Source: CAG-273 sp963560005 (GTDB lineage: Bacteria > Bacillota > Clostridia > TANB77 > CAG-508). Taken from it: a stretch of 5,813 nucleotides of DNA. Shown piece after piece: positions 1-4,977 of this stretch (positions are counted from its first letter, which is position 1; every line of letters begins with the position of its first letter). The notes under the pieces are model-generated. The model was not told where the DNA came from and did not search any database. It was given only the letters and a program-made list of their open reading frames with translations. The position numbers and the translations under genes are program-made. The stretch lies in contig CAUWNG010000104.1 in assembly GCA_963560005.1 (NCBI GenBank), forward strand, positions 1 to 5,813, given 5' to 3'.

Positions 1-257
1 GGAATCTTCTCTTTTGCAGAATAATAATCTGCTTCTGCTAGTTCTTTTAATTCTGGATCTTCTAACATTTCTTTAGATTCTTCTAAATCTTTTTTTGCTT
101 TTTTATATTCTCTAAATTTTAAAACAATAGGTTCAAGTTCAGTATGTTCCTTCATTAATTGCTTCCATTCATTTTGTCTGCTTATTACATCAGGATCACT
201 TATTTTTTCTGTTATTTCAATAAATCTTTTTTCTACATCTTCTAATTTTTGAAACAT
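1..257 (-). CDS. prfA: Peptide chain release factor 1, N-terminal part (runs off window)
   Basis: RF1 recognises UAA and UAG in the ribosomal A site and triggers hydrolysis of the finished peptide; it acts in the cytoplasm. Only the first 85 residues are visible, because the gene leaves the window at its 3' end. The reading starts MFQKLEDVEKRF and continues with the RF1 domain-1 pattern: ISDPDVI near residues 20-26, then NEWKQLMKEH, ELEPIV, REYKKAKKDLEES, and MLEDPELKELA around 66-76. This spacing matches the helical N-terminal domain of bacterial RF1. The codon-recognition motif and the GGQ motif lie outside the window. The ATG at 257 is chosen because AAGGAG sits 7 bases upstream and a good promoter precedes it. 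It is the only clear housekeeping gene here and argues for a chromosomal location. RF2 (prfB) is the main alternative, but the LEPIV/DPELKELA pattern and the absence of a frameshift site favour RF1. Confidence 0.93.
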   Translation of the reverse strand, partial: MFQKLEDVEKRFIEITEKISDPDVISRQNEWKQLMKEHTELEPIVLKFREYKKAKKDLEESKEMLEDPELKELAEADYYSAKEKI

Positions 258-264
258 AAATACT

Positions 265-270
265 CTCCTT
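265..270 (-). promoter_or_regulatory. Ribosome binding site of prfA
   Basis: The minus strand reads AAGGAG here, 7 bases before the ATG at 257. It is the strongest Shine-Dalgarno sequence in the window and fixes the prfA start. Confidence 0.75.
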
Positions 271-290
271 AATTTTAATTTGCCTTAATT

Positions 291-319
291 ATTATATCTC
301 AAAAGCCTTAAATATTCAA
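291..319 (-). promoter_or_regulatory. Candidate sigma-A promoter for prfA
   Basis: On the minus strand a TTGAAT -35 box (319-314) is followed after exactly 17 bases by a perfect TATAAT -10 box (296-291). Transcription would begin near 284, leaving a leader of about 27 bases with the AAGGAG site. It lies in the 111-bp gap between the polysaccharide cluster and prfA, so prfA can be transcribed independently of the cluster upstream. In such AT-rich DNA chance matches occur, but the spacing and placement are ideal. I found no GC-rich hairpin with a T-run in this gap, so read-through from the polymerase gene into prfA remains possible. Confidence 0.6.
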
Positions 320-368
320 GATGTATATTTATAATAGCAAACAGTTTAAAATAATATAAAATTTTCAT

Positions 369-2579
369 CTATTTTATTATTAAAGATATAACTTCTTTAT
401 ATTTTCTTAGTATTGCATCTGCTAATTGTTTTGGTATTCCATTCCTTTCCGTATCTTCAATATTTTTTTTATTTATTTCATATTCATTTTTTATTATATT
501 TCCCAAAATCTCTATTTGATTTTTTAATTCATCATTAAAAAAATTCTTTTTTACTAATTGTAAATATCCATTTGCCATTGGTTCTACTCTTTCCATAATA
601 TGGGTTATATTCATAGGCTGACTATATTTTACTTTTTGATATTTATTGTTTATAAATGTAATATATTCTATAAGTTCACTTTCTGAAAAATCATTTATTC
701 CTCTTTGTATTTGAAACCAATACAACATATAAAGTTCATTTTGCATACTGTATGAATTTTTATTCATTAATTCTTGTATTTCATTTATTATAAGTTTTGC
801 ATTACAATTATTTCGACTGGCTTCAATTACATATTCAAATTGATATTCTTCTTCATAAAATGCTAATTCTTTTTTTGTTTTAATATCTGTAATAGCATAT
901 TTAGCAATATTTCCAACAATTAATATAATTAATATAATTGCTATTATTATAAAAATTAATATTTCAAAAATATTATCTATTTTTCTTTTTGGAAATTCTT
1001 CTTTTTCTTTAAAGCAAACTGCTGCCATGTAGCCCCAAACTAAAATTTGTATTAACATAAAAGACATATTAAAATCAAATGTTATACTATGAAATAATAC
1101 AAGCAATATTCCAATAAATATAGCTAGATTTTTTTTGTTATATTTATATTTTTTTATAAATATTATAGTTAATGCTATAAATGCACTAACCCCTATAATT
1201 CCATACTCAATTAATAATTCAAAGAAATAACTATGTGTCGCTTTTGAATAATAAGGATATTCTTGCACGGATTCTGATAATATTAACCAAGTGTTTCCAC
1301 CTTGTCCAATTATTGGATTTTGTTTAGCTATTTTCAAACTATCTTTCCAAAAGTCAAGCCTTTGAACAATGCTAGGGTCTACTAATATTCCTTGCTTAAT
1401 TATTTTTCCTAAACTGTCTGGTATATATTTAAAATGCTGTATACATTCTTCCCCATTTATATAAAATTTTTTTAATATTATTTCTTTTTTATTAGGATTT
1501 ATTATAGAAAAATCTACTCTGCTTAAATTTTCTGTTGTTTTAAATTTAAATTTTATAATTCCATTTATATTTTCAATATCTTTACTTTCAAGTATAACTC
1601 CATTATAGTATTTATTCATTTCTATTATATCTACTAAAAATTTATTATTTTCACTTTCTATTTCTACATCTAAAACATATTCTGTATTTGGTTTAAATTT
1701 ATAGTTTAAGCTTTTTACATATTGCTCTTCTTCTATTTTATAATGTGTAGATTTTTTTGAAAAATAATTTAACAAGAGAGTTAATAATATTATTAAAATT
1801 AATAATACTAATATCCCCATTTTAAAGATTTTTACCTTGTTTTGTTTAATTTCTTCTTTATAATACAAAATATAATATATTATTATAAAAATAAAAATTA
1901 ATATTATGACAAATCTTGAACCTGTTAAATAAATTGCTATAATTGACAATACAATATATATTGCAGACATAATTTTTATAAATTTGTTATTATGTGTCTT
2001 GAATAAATTGATTGCCAAAAACATACAAAATGCAAAATATATGGCAGTTGTATTTTTATAACCAAATGTTGTTGACAAATATGGTTTGGTTTCTAATGTA
2101 TAAATATAAAACACATTTATTTTCTTTAATATTTCTCCAAATATTTTACTATCGTTCCACAGCATATCTAAACCAAACACTAAAATAATTAGTGATGACA
2201 ATATTGTTATTATTGAAATTATATCAATGTGTTTTTTATCTTTTATTACATTTCTAACTAATATGTAAAAAGAATATAAAAATACATATTTTATAATAGA
2301 GTGTATTGTTCCTGTTAAAGAGCAATATGTTTTAAAAATTAATGGAAATGCTGTACATAATATAAATATTATAACATATACATCTATTTTATTTTTAATA
2401 AAAATTTTATCTTTTGTTATTATTTTTTTTACAATTAAATATATAAAATTTAAAGATAGCAATATTGTTATTAAAGTTAAATTCATTTCTCTTTCATTTG
2501 CACCTATAAATATGCTAAATAAAATTATCGTTACACTTATTATTATTATTCCTATTGCACTAAACACTTTATTTTTCAC
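369..2579 (-). CDS. O-antigen polymerase/ligase family (Wzy/WaaL-like) membrane protein
   Basis: This is a polytopic membrane protein expected to polymerise undecaprenyl-linked repeat units outside the membrane, or to transfer the glycan to an acceptor. Numbering is from the chosen GTG (736 aa). About nine hydrophobic segments fill residues 7-271 and include LTGSR (218-222), the usual conserved Ser-Arg of this family. A large external region follows (about 275-425), ending in QRLDFWKDS (406-414, Arg407) and NPIIGQGGNTW (421-431). Next come ATHSYFFELLIEYGIIG (His449) and further helices to about 560. These are hallmarks of the Wzy_C / O-antigen ligase domain. Two additions stand out: a beta-rich insert at about 285-377 and a soluble, helix-rich C-terminal tail of about 175 residues. 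An in-frame ATG at 2654 would give 761 aa, but it overlaps the upstream gene by 52 bases and has no Shine-Dalgarno. The GTG at 2579 follows an AAAGGGG 12 bases upstream and puts a normal hydrophobic start right after it. Polymerase versus ligase cannot be decided from sequence. Confidence 0.85.
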   Translation of the reverse strand: MKNKVFSAIGIIIISVTIILFSIFIGANEREMNLTLITILLSLNFIYLIVKKIITKDKIFIKNKIDVYVIIFILCTAFPLIFKTYCSLTGTIHSIIKYVFLYSFYILVRNVIKDKKHIDIISIITILSSLIILVFGLDMLWNDSKIFGEILKKINVFYIYTLETKPYLSTTFGYKNTTAIYFAFCMFLAINLFKTHNNKFIKIMSAIYIVLSIIAIYLTGSRFVIILIFIFIIIYYILYYKEEIKQNKVKIFKMGILVLLILIILLTLLLNYFSKKSTHYKIEEEQYVKSLNYKFKPNTEYVLDVEIESENNKFLVDIIEMNKYYNGVILESKDIENINGIIKFKFKTTENLSRVDFSIINPNKKEIILKKFYINGEECIQHFKYIPDSLGKIIKQGILVDPSIVQRLDFWKDSLKIAKQNPIIGQGGNTWLILSESVQEYPYYSKATHSYFFELLIEYGIIGVSAFIALTIIFIKKYKYNKKNLAIFIGILLVLFHSITFDFNMSFMLIQILVWGYMAAVCFKEKEEFPKRKIDNIFEILIFIIIAIILIILIVGNIAKYAITDIKTKKELAFYEEEYQFEYVIEASRNNCNAKLIINEIQELMNKNSYSMQNELYMLYWFQIQRGINDFSESELIEYITFINNKYQKVKYSQPMNITHIMERVEPMANGYLQLVKKNFFNDELKNQIEILGNIIKNEYEINKKNIEDTERNGIPKQLADAILRKYKEVISLIIK

Positions 2580-2602
2580 TTTTATCTTTATCCCCTTTTT
2601 TA

Positions 2603-3292
2603 TTATATTGCCCCTTTTCTTAGTAATACTACAAATATTGTTAAAATAATACATTTAATATCTAAAATCAAATTACATTTCTTGCAATAAAAATATTCCA
2701 ATTCTAATCTTTGTTCATACGTTGTTTCTGTTCTACCATTAACGGTCCACCAGCCACTTATTCCTGGTCTAATACTTTCATATATCTTACGATTTCCATT
2801 ATGCATGTCTAGTTCTCCTTCTAATAATGGTCTTGGACCTATTATAGACATTTCTCCTTTTATAACATTAATAAATTGTGGCATCTCATCTAACGAAGTT
2901 TCTCTTAAAATTTTTCCTACTTTTGTAACTCTAGGATCATTTTCTAATTTTTGCTTTAATTCCCATTCTTCTTTATATTTGGGATCTTCTAATAATTCCA
3001 TTAATTTTTCGTCAGCTTTTGCCGACATGGTTCTAAATTTATAAATATAAAAAATTCTACCATTTTTGCCTATTCGTTTTTGCTTATATATTACTGGCTC
3101 TGTATCTCCCATAAGCCAATATGCTATTTTTATTAATAAATACATAGGAACTAAAAATATTGTACCAAATAAAGCAAATACTATATCAAATAATCTTTTA
3201 TTTATAAAATATAATTTTCTTTTAACTTTTTTAAAATTATATAGAACAATAAATATATTCTTTTTGCTTTTATACAAATTCATTTTTTTCAT
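2603..3292 (-). CDS. Initiating sugar-1-phosphate transferase (bacterial sugar transferase family)
   Basis: It transfers a hexose-1-phosphate from a nucleotide sugar to undecaprenyl phosphate at the cytoplasmic membrane face, the first step of capsule or exopolysaccharide assembly. The protein is 229 aa from the ATG at 3292. After a basic N-terminal stretch, KRLFDI (32-37) leads into one hydrophobic segment with an internal Pro (about 35-61), typical of the re-entrant helix of PglC/WbaP-type enzymes. Next come YKQKRIGKNG, YKFRTM (84-89), DPRVTKVGKILRETSLDEMPQF with the catalytic Asp135-Glu136 pair, GEMSIIGPRP (to 155) and RPGISGWWTVNGR (175-187), all in family order. The four-helix N-terminal domain of full-length WbaP/WcaJ is absent, so this is the minimal form. 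The acidic insert after YKFRTM resembles WbaP-like galactose-1-phosphate enzymes, but the sugar is not certain. A TTG start at 3319 (238 aa) is possible; the ATG at 3292 is preferred because GGTGGA lies 6 bases upstream. The stop is 23 bases from the next gene's GTG. Confidence 0.92.
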   Translation of the reverse strand: MKKMNLYKSKKNIFIVLYNFKKVKRKLYFINKRLFDIVFALFGTIFLVPMYLLIKIAYWLMGDTEPVIYKQKRIGKNGRIFYIYKFRTMSAKADEKLMELLEDPKYKEEWELKQKLENDPRVTKVGKILRETSLDEMPQFINVIKGEMSIIGPRPLLEGELDMHNGNRKIYESIRPGISGWWTVNGRTETTYEQRLELEYFYCKKCNLILDIKCIILTIFVVLLRKGAI

Positions 3293-3298
3293 TTTAAT

Positions 3299-3304
3299 TC
3301 CACC
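3299..3304 (-). promoter_or_regulatory. Ribosome binding site deciding the sugar transferase start
   Basis: The minus strand reads GGTGGA, 6 bases before the ATG at 3292. It favours that ATG over the in-frame TTG at 3319, which has no comparable site and lies only 3 bases after the upstream stop codon. Confidence 0.55.
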
Positions 3305-3322
3305 ATTTTTATTATTCAACTA

Positions 3323-4114
3323 TTATTGTGACATTAACATACATTTAAGTGCTTTAAAAAAACCTATGTTTTTTCTATAAGAAAAATATTTTCGTATTGC
3401 ATACTGCATACATAATATAATATAAAATTTCCTACTCATTTCTTTAAACACTTTTCCTTGTATTATAAAAAAATCTTCATCCTTTTTATTAAACCATGTA
3501 CTACTATCTTGTTTAACATTAGCAATTTTTTTGTTTATAAATATTATTTTTAGTTTGTTTTTTATAGCTTCATACAAAAATAATTGCTCTTCTCCTCTAT
3601 TTAATTCTGCTCCTGCTCCAAATTTTTCATTAAATTTTATTTTATTTTTTGTTATTGATTTTTTTCTAAATGTTATTTCAAATGAAGCAATTCTATTGGC
3701 TCTTATATATCCTATTTTACCTGTTAACATTCTTTTAGTTTTTCTTTTTGTATTCATACTTTCAACAAAAAAACAAATTATATCTACATTTTTGTATTTT
3801 TTATAGGATTCTATTATGATTTTTTCATAATCTTCTATATATCTAACATCATCATCTGCAAGTACTACAATTTCTTCTTCTGCTTTCAAAATTGCTAAAT
3901 TTCTACTTTTACTTAGTCCTTTTTCATTTTTTGTAATAACCTTTGAATTTTTTATCTTGATTTCATTTTTATTTGTTTGGTTTACAATTAAATAATTAGA
4001 TTTTATATTCATATTTTTAATTAGTTTACTCACTTGAAAATCATTTAATAAATTCTGTGTTGATACTAATATTTGTATTTTTTCATTGTTTTCTTTTTCT
4101 AATTTTTCATTCAA
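3323..4114 (-). CDS. Divergent GT-A (family 2-like) glycosyltransferase
   Basis: This is a probable cytoplasmic, membrane-associated glycosyltransferase that extends the lipid-linked glycan. In the 263 residues, IQILVST (13-19) takes the place of the first Rossmann strand and GLSKSRNLAI (66-75) is the usual family-2 sugar-nucleotide segment. VVLADDDV (83-90) supplies the DxD metal site (Asp87-Asp89). FGAGAELNRGEEQLFLYEA (165-183) looks like the acceptor/catalytic region, with Glu175/Glu176 as possible base. The C-terminal 50 residues are basic and aromatic, suited to lying on the membrane. The usual DDGSxD motif after strand two is missing, so it is a divergent member, and donor and acceptor cannot be named. 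The start is a TTG: a TAA stop lies immediately upstream in frame, and the next in-frame ATG (residue 35) would remove the first strand. The gene overlaps the upstream glycosyltransferase by 8 bases, which points to translational coupling. Confidence 0.8.
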   Translation of the reverse strand: MNEKLEKENNEKIQILVSTQNLLNDFQVSKLIKNMNIKSNYLIVNQTNKNEIKIKNSKVITKNEKGLSKSRNLAILKAEEEIVVLADDDVRYIEDYEKIIIESYKKYKNVDIICFFVESMNTKRKTKRMLTGKIGYIRANRIASFEITFRKKSITKNKIKFNEKFGAGAELNRGEEQLFLYEAIKNKLKIIFINKKIANVKQDSSTWFNKKDEDFFIIQGKVFKEMSRKFYIILCMQYAIRKYFSYRKNIGFFKALKCMLMSQ

Positions 4115-4886
4115 TTAATTTTTCCATCTTTCCTATTCTTTTTTTTATTGCATTAACTATATAATAGCAAAAATAATACATAGTTTTCCAAAATTTTAGT
4201 TTTTCTTGGTTTCTATATAATTTCCACCTATTATATGCTGTTACATGTTTTTTTGAGCTTCTTGATTTTTTTGTTTTTCTATAATATGCTAATACTTCGT
4301 TTTGCCCATTTGCTATATATTTATTTCTTAAAATTTTCCACCATGTTGCAATATCTTCGTTCATTATATCTGGCATATAACAAAGTTCTTTGGGAATTTT
4401 GTTTAAATCTATCATTGCTGTTATTGTTAATATTCTCATATCTTTTAATGCTTTTTCATAATCTGTTACTGCTCCAGTTTTTATTTCTTTACTAACTTTT
4501 TTACCATCATCACTCATATATTTAAAATTGCAATATACAAAGCTATAATTATTTTTTTTAATAAAATCAATCTGCCTTTCTATCTTGTTTTCAAGCCATA
4601 TATCATCTGAATCTAAAAAAGTTAAATATCTTCCTTTAGCACATTTTATTCCTTTATTTCTTGCTTTTGAAACTCCTTGATGAATATTGTTTATAATACT
4701 TATTCTATCATTTTGTAATTGATATTTCTTTATTATTTCTACACTATTATCATTAGAACCATCATCAATAAATATTGCTTCATAATTTTTATATGTTTGC
4801 CTATTTATACTTTCTATTGTCTTTTCTAAATATTTAGCTGAATTATATACAGGTATTACAATGCTTACTAGTTCATTTTTCTCCAT
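4107..4886 (-). CDS. Family 2 glycosyltransferase
   Basis: This is a canonical inverting GT-A glycosyltransferase that adds a sugar from a nucleotide donor to the growing undecaprenyl-linked glycan on the cytoplasmic side. In 259 residues it shows all family-2 landmarks in order: VSIVIPVYNSAKYLEKTIESI (7-27), IDDGSNDNS (40-48), GVSKARNKGI (71-80), YLTFLDSDDIW (87-97) with the metal-binding Asp92-x-Asp94, and NEDIATWW (176-183), whose Glu177-Asp178 pair fits the catalytic base position. The C-terminal 60 residues are rich in Lys, Arg, Tyr and Trp, and probably contact the membrane. There is no signal peptide or clear transmembrane helix. The ATG at 4886 gives a natural start directly before the first strand; its Shine-Dalgarno (GATGG region) is weak. 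It is the first gene of the glycan cluster, 91 bases after the retroelement target. The sugar specificity is unknown. Confidence 0.93.
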   Translation of the reverse strand: MEKNELVSIVIPVYNSAKYLEKTIESINRQTYKNYEAIFIDDGSNDNSVEIIKKYQLQNDRISIINNIHQGVSKARNKGIKCAKGRYLTFLDSDDIWLENKIERQIDFIKKNNYSFVYCNFKYMSDDGKKVSKEIKTGAVTDYEKALKDMRILTITAMIDLNKIPKELCYMPDIMNEDIATWWKILRNKYIANGQNEVLAYYRKTKKSRSSKKHVTAYNRWKLYRNQEKLKFWKTMYYFCYYIVNAIKKRIGKMEKLIE

Positions 4887-4914
4887 ACAAAACCATCACT
4901 TCTATAAAAATAGT

Positions 4915-4944
4915 ATTAAAAAATTTATACACTTGACTTGACAA
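4915..4944 (-). promoter_or_regulatory. Candidate promoter of the glycan gene cluster
   Basis: In the 91-bp gap, the minus strand carries TTGTCA (4944-4939) and, 18 bases on, TTTAAT (4920-4915). Each is one base from the sigma-A consensus. The start site would be near 4908, about 22 bases before the ATG at 4886. A perfect TATAAT a little upstream (4960-4955) lacks a matching -35 box. The short direct repeat TCAAGTCAAG overlaps the -35 area and could be an operator, but this is a guess. Chance matches are likely in AT-rich DNA, and co-transcription from the upstream gene is an alternative. Confidence 0.35.
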
Positions 4945-4977
4945 TCTCCATAAAATTATACTATTTACAACGTTAAC

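Noticed and set aside
258..368. Intrinsic terminator for the glycan operon
   Set aside because: Only AT-only inverted repeats are present after the stop at 369; none has a GC-containing stem followed by a T-run on the minus strand.
2580..2654. ATG at 2654 as the start of the polymerase
   Set aside because: It overlaps the sugar transferase by 52 bases, has no Shine-Dalgarno, and adds a short polar stretch that looks like frame-shifted upstream coding sequence. It cannot be fully excluded.
2805..3044. Open frame on the plus strand opposite the sugar transferase
   Set aside because: It is a shadow of the well-supported minus-strand gene; its translation is low-complexity and lacks motifs. The same holds for the plus-strand frames at 3066-3380, 3531-3806 and 4235-4495.
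4933..4962. Plus-strand promoter-like pair TTGACT-N18-TATACT pointing into the 3' end of the retroelement target
   Set aside because: It would make an antisense transcript over the variable region, which is attractive, but no plus-strand gene follows and such matches are common in AT-rich DNA. The perfect TTGACA at 4938-4943 is only 13 bases from the -10 box, which is too short.
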